Shown: positions 49,951 through 61,888 of the stretch, one piece after another
Layout: every line of letters begins with the position of its first letter
Numbering within the stretch: position 1 is the first letter of the stretch
Source of the DNA: Spirometra erinaceieuropaei
Lineage: Eukaryota > Platyhelminthes > Cestoda > Diphyllobothriidea > Diphyllobothriidae
Assembly: GCA_902702965.1 (NCBI GenBank)
Contig: CACRXP010000711.1
Coordinates: 150,787-214,786, forward strand
DNA length: 64,000 bases
Direction: 5' to 3'
Notes under the pieces: generated by a model
The model's database searches: none
What the model saw: only the letters and a program-made list of their open reading frames with translations
Told to the model about the DNA's origin: nothing
Translations under genes and position numbers: made by a program

Positions 49951-51000
49951 CAGTAGATTTGCTAACACATGAAATGTCAACCAAACTTTCGAAATGCGTT
50001 ATCGTTTCGAAAAGATAAATTAAATAATGCTATAAAATTAATCAAGATGCAGCTTAAATCTATAATGATCCAGTTACTTCAGGGTGTCGGCTTTCGAAAG
50101 AACTTATTTTCGGCTGCATGCAAGATCCATACTCTGCAAAAAATGACTACGTAAGTAGCATGCAACTTTCTCATTGATTTTCGATGTCCTTGAAAATTCA
50201 ATTATTGTTCATTATCAACATGCATAGAAATATTCATTCTTTTACTTACTCGGTAGAATGTCACGTCTTATTCCAATTTCATACTCAAACGAATAGTATA
50301 ATTCGGTTTCAAAAAACTTTTCTAATTCCCGAATAATTTTGATCCCGACCTGCTGCTGCACTTGCATTCAGGTTTTCAAAACTACAAGGTATATATTTTC
50401 CGTGTACGGAAAACCATGCATTTTTCTATGGTGTTAAAAGGAAACTATATGAGGTTCATAAAATTAAGCAGTGGATTTGAGCAATATTGTTAACTTTACA
50501 AGCCACATTCGTAAATGCAGATACATGACGATTCGTGAACGGCCATTTAACGGTATTAAAAAATCTCACAATTATAAACTTTTTAAAACCAAATTATACT
50601 CTTCTTTTGAGGATAAGATTGGAAGAAGACGTGGTTTTCTACCGAATAAGTAACAAAATGAACATTTTGTGCATGTTTTCCATGAAATATAAATGAATTT
50701 TCAAGGTCATCGAGAATCAATGAGAAAATTGCATGCTACATAAGTAGTCATTTTTTGCAGAGTATAGATCTTGCATTCAGCCGAAAATAAGTTCTTTCGA
50801 ATGCCAACACCCTGAAGTAACTGGATCATTATACATTTATGCTGCATCATGAGTAGTTTTACAACACTACTTAATTAATCTTTTCGAAACGATAACGCAT
50901 TTCGAAAGTTTGGTTGACATTTCATGAGTTAGCACATCTACTGTGATATCACCATAAAGTAAAGCGGATGGAGGACAAGTCTACTTTCACCATAAAGTAA
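49930..51000 (+). repeat. 38-bp target tandem duplication flanking the foldback element
   Basis: Copy 1 is split by the element (49930-49950 and 50946-50962). Copy 2 is intact (50963-51000). The two are nearly identical, while the element arms differ from each other much more, as expected for an old inverted-repeat element in a younger or conserved flank duplication. Confidence 0.85.
49951..50943 (+). mobile_element. foldback element, subfamily A, complete, with empty-site evidence
   Basis: Termini are cagtagatttgctaac... and ...gttagcacatctactg. Arms are about 49951-50328 and 50570-50943, with a spacer of about 241 bp. The left flank 49930-49950 (agcggatggaggacaagtcta) recurs exactly at 50963-50983. 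There it is followed by ctttcaccataaagtaa (50984-51000), which matches the right flank 50946-50962 with two changes. So a 38-bp tandem duplication preserves the uninterrupted target next to the filled site. The insertion point is a TA (49949-49950), duplicated on the right as tg at 50944-50945, one substitution away from TA. This fixes both ends to the base. Confidence 0.93.
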
Positions 51001-51240
51001 TTCACGCACTAGTTGCCGTTCCTGCTTCCACCTTGCTGTGGAGCACACGGTGCAGACGACGATAAAAGTGCCACCCGGGAGGTGGCGTTCTCACCTGTGA
51101 CGTGGCAACTGATCGTCCTGATCTGTCGAGCTGAGTCCGCTTTAGGGCCTACGGGTTTCTAATTTGGATGAAGCGTGCCTGCAGAGGGGACAGACAGTCG
51201 ATCCCGGAGGAAGAAGAGCAAACGGTGCAGTAGTAACGAT
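50963..51240. repeat. right part of the GC-rich older repeat
   Basis: Continues the block at 49586-49950 after the foldback element. It contains the 10-bp word gccacccggg followed by its near-inverse aggtggc at 51072-51086, a small hairpin. Confidence 0.35.
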
Positions 51241-51453
51241 CAGCCACAGACTAACAATTCAGGTGAAAAGAATATGACTTGTATTACAACTACCCACATG
51301 GTTAGATTTTTGTATTGTTAAGAAGGTGGGCAACTGAAAAGTGCATAAGGCCAAGTGGAGAAAAGGATCAATTGCTATTAGCCTAGAGTTGGTGCGTCCG
51401 ATCTCCATACTAATAGAGCCAATGCGAACTTTTTGACAGCGGCTGACGGGTTT

Positions 51454-51955
51454 TATACTGTGCCTCAGTCCATATGGCGGTGGTAAATTCTGCTCGTTAC
51501 GTCTGGGATAAAATTCCCCCTTAGATCACCATTAAATTGCCAACTGAAGTTTATTCTGCGATTGGCTGACTGCAATTCAGTATCCGCCTGCAACTTCAAA
51601 CGTTCGTCCAGTTGAGCTGCCGAATAGGATTCTGAAGGATTTTTGTTCTGGCAATTAATATCAATTTGGCAGATTGGTTTCTTGTGATCGGAAGGCCCCT
51701 CTATGCCTTCGGTCAAGATCCTGTCATGTTTTTACAGCGCTTGTAGAAGCACATTGACCAGGAGCAGGGCAGCCTTTCCAAATGCTCGAGTCTTCTATAT
51801 GATAAACCCGCAAGGCAAATATATTGCTTATTGTGATCATCTTGAATAAGACACATCCCTTCGACAGGTTGTGTGACGCCGATCAATGCTACTTCTAACA
51901 ATTAAAACTGCTATTTATACTGTGCCTTTTTACATGGGTCGTGGTAGAGATCTGT
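51454..51955. repeat. pair of about 45-bp direct repeats around a small open region
   Basis: 51454-51498 (tttatactgtgcctcagtcc, then atatggcggtggtaaattctg) and 51912-51953 (tttatactgtgccttttta, then catgggtcgtggtagagatctg) are similar in the same orientation, with a 14-base identical start. They enclose about 410 bp carrying two overlapping minus-strand frames. The arrangement resembles a small element with terminal direct repeats or a tandem duplication with deletion. Confidence 0.45.
51465..51901 (-). pseudogene. two overlapping minus frames, possibly one broken reading frame, unknown
   Basis: An upstream frame (51901 to 51713, about 62 codons) ends in KNMTGS and stop. An overlapping frame (from about 51731 to 51465) continues with a polar, balanced composition (LTEGIEGPSDHKKPICQ...). 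A single frameshift near 51725 would join them into roughly 140 residues. The second part has no ATG start of its own near the overlap, which fits a broken frame. No family is recognised, and no membrane segment or signal peptide is present. It could equally be two chance frames. Confidence 0.2.
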
Positions 51956-54900
51956 GAAGAAAAGCAGACGTATGATAAAACCTAGCAGATCCGAGTGCCT
52001 AGTCATTTAAGAAAAGTATAAGAAGAACATAAATTTTAAAATAATTTTTGCAGGCTTGTGCCCTTCCGAAGGATTAAATACTGCTGCACTGTGCATTGTG
52101 TTTGTTTATTGCAGCCGTTACTGCACGGAATTTTTAAAATAGCGTTTACGAGAGAAAATGTTTTTGAGAATGCAAACAAAAAATACTTTCGTAATGTTTT
52201 TAACGCTCTTAATAGATTTTATAGTTACGCATTTGTTAACTCGGCATTATTTTGGGAACATATTTTGAATACTTTTAAATGGCAGTGAAAATAGCATAGT
52301 CAACGCCAAAAATTAAGATGAAAATCAGAAGACGGATATTAGGTAAGCAAATTGATGTCGTATTTTAATATTTTGTCCCGGGCTTTATCAGTCCGCAAAG
52401 TTCGCAGCAACCCAACGCACAGTTGAGCGAAATTTAATAGAACCGGCACACGACAAAACAGCAGATGTCAGGCATGAAATGCTGTAAAATTCTGCACAAC
52501 GTAAGATAAACTATTTGCAGTTGACTAGATGCGCCGTGGTAAAATCCACTGAGTTATTTTGTGTTGGCGCAGATAGTAAATTTTCTTACGTTGGGAAGTT
52601 GATTAAAAACCGCAAAAATATAGTTTTTGGGCTTGGTTTACTCTTTTAAGATATTTGTATTTGAACAAAACACAACTTATTGCGTAAGTAGATACTGTTT
52701 GATATAAGTATTTTTGTTTAAACTATCAGCAAACCTGTATCAATATGTTGGCTGTCGTTGTAAAGAAAAGTCTGGATCAAATCCGTTTCTGTACACGGTG
52801 AAGATAGATGTCACATTAGGAAAGCAGTGACTCCAGAATTTCGAGCAATTTATAGGGTTGTCATAACAAACGATTGCTTACGTGTTTGAATAGACTGCGT
52901 CTTCATTTTTAATTTGCCATTTTATATATTTATGCATATAATTTAAATGATTCGGTCAAATTTCAATGCACCATGAATTTCAAAAACCTAAGCTTTTTCG
53001 CATTTTTATTATGGTGTCAGTCAGCACGCAGGTGTTTTATATTGAATAAAGCAAATCATTTTCCGTTTTCAAGGTAGTCTACCGCGTATGGAGCCATAAA
53101 AGTTCCCTTTGCTAATGATATATCAAATGTTTAGTCTGATTTTATCTAGACTTAATTCATTCACGTGGTTTGCAATAATTAACGTCGTGTTACCTAAATG
53201 CTCACACGCATAAAATCATAATGAACTTTTAATGACGTGTTGGCAATTTTGGATAATGCAATTAAATAAATTCAGCCCCTAAAGATTTTATCAAGAACCC
53301 GGTCATGACCATGGGGATTTAAGAGTCGTCTAAGCTCACTTTCACATGTTTTGTCAAAACGCTAGACGGAGACATAACTGACGGGTTTTTTGTATCTTAT
53401 CAATCGTGCTCATCGAAAACTGTACAGTACGCCCACGCATCCGGTATCTAAAGTGACTGTTAAACATCCGACACGGATACTTAGTTGATGGGCGGAAATG
53501 CCCGTTGTATTGTCATTACTAAGGCACTTCCGCAAATGCAGGCAGTTCAGTAGCATTAATTTTAATATTTCCTCAGGTGCACTTATCTTGTATAACTATT
53601 GTCTATTAATGCCAAATATCCGTAAAGCACGAACACTTCCTTCAGCTTGTGTGATTTTGCTTCCTTAGGTACTTGCCTGAATTAAGGGATGTAAACTTTT
53701 GGGCACTAAAGACTTCGTACGGAAGAGCCTACAGCCGCCTGGATCTTTAAAGGAGCAGTTATCTAGTATATTACGAATTAAGAAGTAGAATTATATCAAG
53801 CGCAGTTGTGTTGGATTGCTAAAGCTTCAATAAATATAAGTTATTTTGAGTAGCTTCATAATTATAACATTATCATTAACGGCATCCAACTAAACTTAAA
53901 TAAAAACATTTTATCGCCTCGAATTAACGGTAACCGGAAGTGGTTTCTGCCAGAAACTAGTAGCAGACTAAGTTTTAGGCGGTCTCAATTGATTGTCAAA
54001 TTTCACAGTTCATATTGCCAAACTGAGTTGCCACGGAGTGATCACATTTTTATTATTTTGCCAATTCGACTTTTAAGTCGCTCCGACAGTAAATTGACTC
54101 TCTTGGGAGACATATGCAAGGGCGGGTTTAATGGATTTTGAATACCACTGCTACGCCTTTTCCTTATAAAATGTCCCATAATGATTTATTTGATTCGCCT
54201 TGGCTCATTTTTTCTTGACCCTTACCAAGTACCTTTGAAAGTCTAAATAATACCACGTTTTTTATCGATGTGATGAGTGGTCTCTCCAGTGCTCATTACG
54301 TCAACAAAAACTCAGCAGAAAACTTTCGTTAATTATTCCTACTCCTCGCCAAATATCCCTAGTAGATGACTCACATTAAAATATTAGTTGAGTTTAAATG
54401 TATTTAAATTCTTTATTATAGCAATTCCTGCAACATTTCCTAAATGGAGCCGAATACTGGGCCAGAGAACACCCGATAAATGTCTTAAGTGAAGGCGGAT
54501 TAGACTAACAAACAGGCCAATCAGATACTCGAGAAGGGAATTTGTTCTGCTATGCTGCTACGTTCAGTGATGAAGCAACTTCCACCCCACGTGTATGTTT
54601 AAGATTGAAAGACTAAAAATTGGCAGTTGTTTTTGTGCAAATTAAACATTATTGGCACAAGCATTCAGAAAATATGTTAATATAGATCGGGTGTCAAAAG
54701 ACTGCTCGGTGACAAACGCTATAATTTCGCGGGTCAGCAAAAGCGAAGTTAATTCAATAGTCGTTATGAATTGAAAAAGCGAAAGAATTATTGCCGCACT
54801 ACAACTCCTTCTATCTATGTCAAAAACCTGATTAATCGAAGGAATCTAAACGTGTTCCAATACTGATTAAAAATAGGAAGGATAGTAGACTACTGTTCAC

Positions 54901-55294
54901 ATACGCAGTTGTGGCCAAAAACGGATGGGTTAATCATCTTACATTAAACTGGGTAATAGAAATGACTTACCGAATTATTTCCAAATGGAGCAGAGAAACT
55001 CTCTCAATAAAAAACAAGAATCTAACAACTGGAACAATCCTCGCATTTTAAAGGATACTTAAAACAGAACTTTAACCAGAGACGTACATTTATTGTTCTA
55101 TCCCTACTCCGAAAAAATGCGTTATTCTTGAAATCTGCAATACCGGGTCTCACACAATCAGACGCGTTTAGAATTTCTCACGCTTTTGGTAGAAAGATAA
55201 TTATGCTAGATTTTTGACAAATTGAAGTCGTTAGAATGTCTTTTCTTTTTTTCATTATTTTCGGTTCAGTTTAAATCGAAAAACTAAAACACTA
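51956..55294. other. AT-rich stretch with no recognised feature
   Basis: No open frame above 76 codons, no foldback copy, no retroelement motif and no array was detected. This is the longest quiet stretch in the right half of the window. Confidence 0.55.
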
Positions 55295-55327
55295 GTGTTC
55301 CTGACTTTGTTTTCGAAAATATTCCTC

Positions 55328-55633
55328 ATGGTAGTCTGCTCCTGCTTTGTCAGTTCATGTCCTTCCCGGGAGGTCTTACCCCTAATGACGAAAAAACGGT
55401 CATTATCGAAGTTATTGTTGGAGACAGAATTGGACGAGGTAATAGTTTTAAGACATTTCAATAGAGACCAGACTAGTAAAGAGCTACCGCAGATTGTCTC
55501 TCAGTCCACCAGTCCGGTTGGCTGCGATGCCCTGAGGGATTATGTAATTTTGCGATTTTCCGAGCTACGGCTTTTCGTGCGTGATAATAACTTTAAATGC
55601 GGCAGACTTTTTAAAGAGGGTAAAGTGCGTTGA
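55328..55633 (+). CDS. weak candidate small protein, about 101 codons from the first ATG
   Basis: From the ATG at 55328 the product starts MVVCSCFVSSCPSREVLPL, which is hydrophobic and Cys-rich and could weakly resemble a signal peptide. A charged body follows (TKKRSLSKLLLETELDEVIV) and a basic tail (CGRLFKEGKVR). The frame also stays open upstream to 55295 from a GTG. A 68-codon frame is open on the opposite strand over its first half. No known family and no splice or poly(A) evidence. Most likely a chance frame, but composition is more protein-like than most frames here. Confidence 0.2.
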   Translation: MVVCSCFVSSCPSREVLPLMTKKRSLSKLLLETELDEVIVLRHFNRDQTSKELPQIVSQSTSPVGCDALRDYVILRFSELRLFVRDNNFKCGRLFKEGKVR

Positions 55634-56144
55634 GTTGTCGATCTCGACTTCCACTACTATTCCCAGGCCCCAGTTACTGCTTTAGGCGGTCTGGTGTGAG
55701 GAACGTGCGTATTTGCTGGAGAGCTCGTCAGCACGGGCCACATACGTGACCTGCCCCCCCCCCTCCCAAAACGTACACTGCACGATTTCACACGCAATAG
55801 TGACAAAACGCTTGGTCTCACATGTAGCAGAAGAACCACACAGAGAAACGGACCGAAAAACACACTTTCTACTTATGTGAGAGGTGCCCGTTATGTAGGA
55901 TTATAGAGGGGTGTATGTGTGATGGTGTGTTGATGGGAGAAGGTGTGTTGATGTTGTCGTGTCAGCGGTCATTTACCATATGTTTTCATGAATTCGCATG
56001 GGACCTAATATGCTCATGCTCCGAGTGAATGTGAATGGACGGTATGCGTCACGTAACTAACTCGGTGCCTTTAGAGGGTTACCAGTGAACAGGTCATACA
56101 GAATTTTTTTAATTCCCGAAGCCTCTTCAACAGGAAAAGATAAA
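55634..56144. other. no recognised feature; contains a C-run
   Basis: A run of C broken by one T lies at about 55754-55767, in a GC-richer patch. GT-rich text at 55905-55950 (gtgtatgtgtgatggtgtgttgatg...) is a short degenerate GT-rich repeat. Confidence 0.45.
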
Positions 56145-57116
56145 CAGTGCGTGAACGATCTTATGTTATGTTTGCCGAAATTCTATAATGTGTTTTCGAC
56201 TATGGAGAATTAATAAGGTGTCGTTGCAATATTGATTATTACGCGGCATAATCCTATAGTGTTTCGGACTGGCAGAATGTTGGTTATTAAATGTATGTCT
56301 TTTCGATTTCTTGAAGACACCAAAATCGGTAAAAATCTACTACTTAGATGGCTTGCGTTTTTCGCATTGACTTTCGATGGCCTTATAAATCTGAATTTTT
56401 TATTGAAAACATTTTCACAAATATGCTTTATTTACTCGATTAATAGAAAATCATACTTCCGTTGTATTTTATGCCCTAAGGATATTTATTTCTTGATTTT
56501 ATAAAAATTTCGGGTTATTTGGTTAGTAAGACCGTGCGATGTGCATATATACAGCATCGCGAGCGGCTGTTTATTAATGTTCCTCATGAAGTGTAAAATA
56601 TAGACCGTATCCACTGCAAAGTTTTATAAACTGTATGAGGTATTTTCTCTAAGGTATACGGGAGCATATAATTTTTTATACGCAAAACGCATGCATTTTT
56701 CAGACTAAAGCCGCCAAGCACTTATTGAACGGCTGATTAGGCTCAAAATTATTTGGGAACTAGGAAATTTTTCAAAACCTAAATATGCGCTTTTTTCGAG
56801 TACAAAATAAAAATACTGTGTGAATTTCTAGAAAGCGAGTTAAAAAAGCGTATTGTGTGCATGCTTTCTATAAAATATATCTAGGCCATTGGAAGCCAAT
56901 GCGCAAAATGCATGCTGCTGGATTAGTCAATTTTTTTACCAACTGTGGTTTTTGCAGGCGATTTTAAAGAATTGCACTAAAAATCGGACATTCTACCGGG
57001 TCAGAATTATTATGCTACGTAGCAATTAATTTTCCAATGCCAGCGAATTAATCGGTCCCAGTCGAAAACGCGTTTAGGATTTTCGGCCAAAATTTCATGA
57101 GCTTGGTCACGCACTG
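56145..57116 (-). mobile_element. foldback element, subfamily B, full length
   Basis: Left end cagtgcgtgaacgatcttatg, right end ...catgagcttggtcacgcactg. Arms are about 56145-56520 and 56755-57116, with the B spacer (taagaccgtgcgatgtgcat...). Flanks are aa and tg, so the TA target is not preserved here. Arms are well diverged from each other and from the copy at 16725. Confidence 0.85.
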
Positions 57117-58383
57117 TGAGCAAAGTGATTTGGATCCCACAAAGTCGCACTGCATAGAAAGGTAGCCCTAACATTGCCGTCGTCATATAATGAAAATCGT
57201 GCCTGCAAAATTCACAGCCAGTCTGTTTCAAGTGCACACCCTCACTTGATCAACGCTGACCGATACTGTTTCCCTTTTATGTATTTAAGTAAACTTTAAA
57301 GTTTTAATGCAGCATATTCGGCCTTTCAAGTCAGATATGTGATCACGTTGCAGTTATCCACCAAATGAAGTCCCCGCCAGGATGGGACAGCTGAACCCGC
57401 AATTTCGAGCGCTCGACACCTTCGAAATGCAATATTATTAATTATCGCAGAAGCCTTGTTTGAGAAACCGTCTTTATGCCGGCCCACGTAATTAAATATC
57501 CAGACTTTACACGCTGTAGGCCCGCACTAGTTACACTTTTACTTCTGGTTATTTTATGGTGAAAAGGGAGTGGTGGATTTCATGCCCAACTTTTAGCCAA
57601 CTCTCAATTACTTTCCCCGGTTACTGCAAGTACATTCCCCCGCAGATCACTGCGCAGCACAATAATGCGTGGCGCCCCAGTTTTGAAATTACATATGTTC
57701 GCATCATGATTTTATCGCCATGAGCGATCGGAGGCAAAACAAAAGAAGGTTGAGACAAAACCGCAGTTTTTTATGAGTGGATAAATAGAAACGGAATTGA
57801 CGACGCCGAAGGGGACTGTGTCAGGTCTCACGCGTGGAACCTGGGGCGGATAGATGGTGGAAGGAGTCGTTGGCAGATCGCCCCCGGATTGGAAGTTGAT
57901 AGTTAATCCTGTCGTCTTGCAGGCGAGTTGAGACTAGTGCTGTCGACGTCAACTTTTATTGCGTCCAAGTCGTGACCTTAAAGAGAGACTCTAAATTAAA
58001 ACTCTGCTGGTTCGTCCGGACAGATTGTGCACAAAAGGGAGCTTATTAGGGAGCAGTCAATAATTATTACTCGAGGGGATGCAGGACGGAGGATTCAATT
58101 AGAATGTAAACAAACTGATGGAAGCAGTTAAGCTTGCAGCACGCTTCATAAACGCGTCCGAAAAGGGGAACAGGAGGCACCCCTGGGTTGTTTTATTACT
58201 ACGGTTGATGCAGAAGTCTTAGATTGCTTTATTTCTCCTAGTAAGAGGTACTGACTTTAGTGGTGGTATTTGCAGGAGAGTGCTTCTGAAGACGTAATTT
58301 CAGAAAACAGAACTTAACATTTTGCACCACAATTTTTCGAAGACTTCCCGAAGAAGCCCATGTGTGATAAGGAAATTGTGGCA
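57117..58383. other. mixed-composition stretch, no gene recognised
   Basis: A GC-richer part at 57780-57960 may be a decayed repeat. No frame of note. Confidence 0.4.
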
Positions 58384-59205
58384 CAGTAGATGTGCTAACT
58401 ACAGAAATGTTAACCGTAATTCTGAAATATGTTTTCGATTTAAAATGATAACCTAAGTATAATTAAAATATCAATTGTTTTATGCCGTAGTCCTGAGATA
58501 TTCCATCTATGTGAGGATACACTAGTTTGGACGAGCTCTTGTGGTTTTCTGTAAAAACCCCTCAATAAAAAGGACCAATGAACTGCTACGATTTTGGTCG
58601 AATTTCAATTTCCGTGATGCATTCATCTTTTTCCATGGAAAACATCCGCCCAAGTATTTAAAGATATTTGATAGATACTTTTTTTCTTTATGAACGGAGT
58701 GTTTCCTGGGATTAGAAAGGTCTCTTATAATGAAAGTTTTAAAACCGTGAAATATATTTTCATGCATCATCACATCAATGCGTTCATTTATGTCGCTTAT
58801 AAAGTCCACATTCACTGCACAACTTGTGAAGCCGTCCAAACTGCGTTGAGTAATGGGTGTTATTATCTTGACACAGTGCGCACAAAAAGCAGATTGTAAA
58901 TCGTGAACGAAATTGCAATGGCGGGTGGGGCAAAAAAATTATTCAGGACTCATGAAGGCTTTTAGGAAAAATTTGTACTTTCTCTTCAAACTGAAAATTC
59001 AGAGTCGACGACATTGCCTATCGACTAGGTGCATATAAGGATATCGAAATTGATTGGAAATTATTCGTTTTAATTACGCAGTTTTTTTGCAGAGAGTGTC
59101 ATTTATTTCGAAGACTGATAAGGAGCTCTGTAAAAACGTCAATGTCGTATGATATAAATGTTGCAATTCTACTTAAGTTATCGATATTCTGGTAAGGAGA
59201 ACCAA
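58384..59205 (-). mobile_element. foldback element, subfamily A, diverged
   Basis: The left end cagtagatgtgctaac...aaatgttaaccgtaattctg is clear, as is the inverted spacer edge (aattgcaatggcgggtgggg, then caaaaaaattattcagg). A decayed right arm runs to about 59205. The spacer again contains aaagtccacattcactgcaca text related to the other copies. The right terminus is not recognisable. Confidence 0.65.
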
Positions 59206-59732
59206 AAAGCTTGAATTTTTATGGACAAATAAACGGATTCAAGAATTCCTGTAAGGGAAAACAATATACATGTCAACAGACTAAAACATCGTGACTGTAT
59301 AAAGCCTGTTTGGGCTTATTATGTATATCCAAATTTACTGTCTTTTGATGCAGATAGCAGGCTTGGAATATGAAAGGGTTAAACCGCGTTCGGAGTGTAC
59401 AGAAATCTGTAATGCCTTTAAAACATTTTTTGTGTTCCTAGGGGTTAATGCGGACCCCCCGATACCCTTAACCCATAGGCAGATATAAATTGCTTTATCG
59501 TTGTTCCAAGTAACATACCTAGTTTTCTGAAAGCATCAGCAGTGGTTTTTTAAGCACATGCTACGTAAATGATGGATCTTACGTGAATGGTTCACATAGG
59601 AAAATGAATGCACATAATGTCAACTGTGTCGTCTTACTGTTTCTGTTGTTATGTGCTGCTGCAATCTATCGTGCTGAAATGTACACATATTTTGGGCAGT
59701 ATTTTGCCGGTTTTTTGCACATTTACAAGATA
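59206..59732. other. spacer between two foldback copies, nothing seen
   Basis: Ordinary AT-rich sequence. Confidence 0.5.
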
Positions 59733-60707
59733 CAGTAGGTGGGATAATGCATGAAACGTGAATCGAAATTGCGAAATGCGTCTTCGCTTCGAAAAGGTTA
59801 AGATGGGTTGTAAAAAACATCATCATGCAACGTAATTCTATACTCACTCTGTTGCCTGAGGATGCCGGCTTTCTGAAGAACTTCTTACCAGCTGCATGCA
59901 TAAATTGCATTTTGTAAAATGATTATTTACGTACAATGCATTTTTCTCACTGATTTTCGATGGCCTTAAAACTCACTTATGTGTCCTAGAAAAGTTGCAT
60001 AAAAATATTTACTCCTTTGCTCATTTGGTAAAACATGTTCTCTGCCCATTTTACTCGAAAAAGTGTATACTCTGGATTTCAGAAACTTTTTCAAATCTCG
60101 GATAATTTTGAACTTAACCTGCCATTACACATGCACTTAGAATTTCCAAACTACTAGCTGTTTTTCCCTCGTAAAGAAAACAGCACAGTTTCCTACAGTA
60201 TTAATAGGAGAATATATAGGAATCATAAAAGTTAGCACTGGATTTGAACCATATTGTTAACTTCACAAGCTGCATTGGCAAATGCAGGAACATGACGTTT
60301 TATGAACGGCCATTTTAGGGTTTTAAACAATTTCACAATTAGAAACGTTTTAAAAACCGAACTGTACTGTTTCTTTTAGATTTTATTCGGAAGAGGACAT
60401 ACTGTTGCATCGAATGAGTAGAAGAAAAATATTTTTGTGCATGTTTTGCATGAAATATAATTTAATTTTTAAAGGAATTGAGAATCGATTGAAATAAACA
60501 TGTTGGATAAGTAGCCATTATTTACATTTTTTAGTTCTTTATGTTGCCGGAAAGTTCTTTCGAAAGCCGGCATCCGAAGGTAAGTGAATTATTATTAGGA
60601 TCTCGCTGCACAGTGATTGGTTTTACAAACCCACTTTATTAATCTTTTTGAAACGAAAATTTATTTTGGAATTCTTGTTGACATTTAATGAATTAACCCA
60701 TCTATTT
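59733..60707 (+). mobile_element. foldback element, subfamily A, full length
   Basis: TA followed by cagtaggtgggataatgcatg at the left. The right end is ...cttgttgacatttaatgaa then ttaacccatctatttt. Spacer in plus orientation (ttgaacttaacctgccattac). The family's small frame is present in the spacer (from about 60240) but closes early at a stop after ERPF. Confidence 0.85.
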
Positions 60708-61392
60708 TAAGTATTTTCTTAGCTGTTTACATTTCTAGTGAGAATTAACGTACGAGCCTGAAGAAAATGTATTGACGCAAAAATCCCATTTCTCAATTCA
60801 ACCTGACTAGACGTTAATGCATAAGATAATGTTAAGGGAGTACTTTTTCAACTTCCCCAAAGCCGTAAATGAGGCTACCAGATTACCAACTTTTCCAATT
60901 TATTAAACCAGTTGCCCAGAATTTCAAACTGACAGCTATATTTCCAGACCCGTGTAGTCACATCGTGTGGCGACAGATAACCCTCTTGATAATAGGCGAA
61001 GTCAGCGCAGTTTGTATGCAAGGTGCAATATTCCAAAGGTCGTTGAAATAATATTTATACCTCAGGGATTTGGTCAAGGAGATTGACTATAAATTCGATA
61101 GGTCACCTCTGTAAAAAAAACCACTGATTCGTTTAAAGACAGATGTGAGTGGACGGCTTGTATTGGTGAGACAGTCATCTTTGTTGCGCAAATCCTAGGT
61201 GAGTAGGCTGCACCTCTTATTTAAACTTCATGTTATAAGTGCTCGATCAGTAACTTCGGCTAACCTCAATTTTTGTGTCGGGGCTCTGCACATCCCCTTA
61301 TTTGTCAGACGTTTTTGTGGAAAAACAGTTTTTGTTTCGTTGCAGTGTTTCAGGTACCTAAAAAAATTTAAATACGCTGTATGCGACATTGT
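60708..61392. other. no recognised feature
   Basis: Small frames of 60-65 codons without motifs. Confidence 0.45.
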
Positions 61393-61888
61393 TTAGTTGT
61401 TCACAAAAACGCTTATACAAAATTTGAGTTTACGTACTGTATCTCTATTTGAAACTTCAATGACACGAGACACCTGCAAAATCCTTGAGCACTCAGAAAT
61501 AATCAGGAAAATATTTTCATTCACGATTCTACTTTTCGACAGTTGGGTTGTTTTTCTTTCGAAATCTGCGTTGGGTATACCATTTACTAGGTCGCCGAGG
61601 TCATCCTCATTTTCCATTACCAAATCCTTTTACTGATGACGGTAACTTTTGATGACCAAGAATAAACAACAACGTAACCGTCTTAAAGTCGCGACATGTG
61701 TGACTGAATATGTCTTCCAAGTTAGGAGTTCCAATTAACCAAGACATGAAATATTGGGCAGATATCCTAGCCTGTATTCCCGCAACAAACCTTAGTAAGA
61801 ACATGAAAACTTCAGTTTGGACAGAAACTAGACATGATCGCTCCGCGCCTTCATCACAAATTCGCAATTTAATCCTTATGTATGCCAT
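61393..61888 (-). pseudogene. two overlapping minus frames, possibly one broken reading frame, unknown
   Basis: An upstream frame (61888 to 61607, 93 codons) is followed by an overlapping one (61623 to 61393, 76 codons, starting VMENEDDLGDLVNG). One frameshift near 61612 would give about 165 residues. The second part is acidic then mixed (NENIFLIISECSRILQVSRV). The plus strand is also open across most of the same interval (61397-61636 and 61710-61901), which lowers confidence. No known family. Confidence 0.2.

Noticed and set aside
49586..50018. 128- and 100-codon plus frames as a gene
   Set aside because: Four frames are open here at once and both plus frames run into the foldback element; this is a GC-rich repeat, not a gene.
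11070..60707. CRISPR array from repeated words such as ttcatgag and gcatgca
   Set aside because: The repeats are parts of kilobase-long elements at irregular spacing in a eukaryotic context; there are no uniform short repeats with unique spacers.
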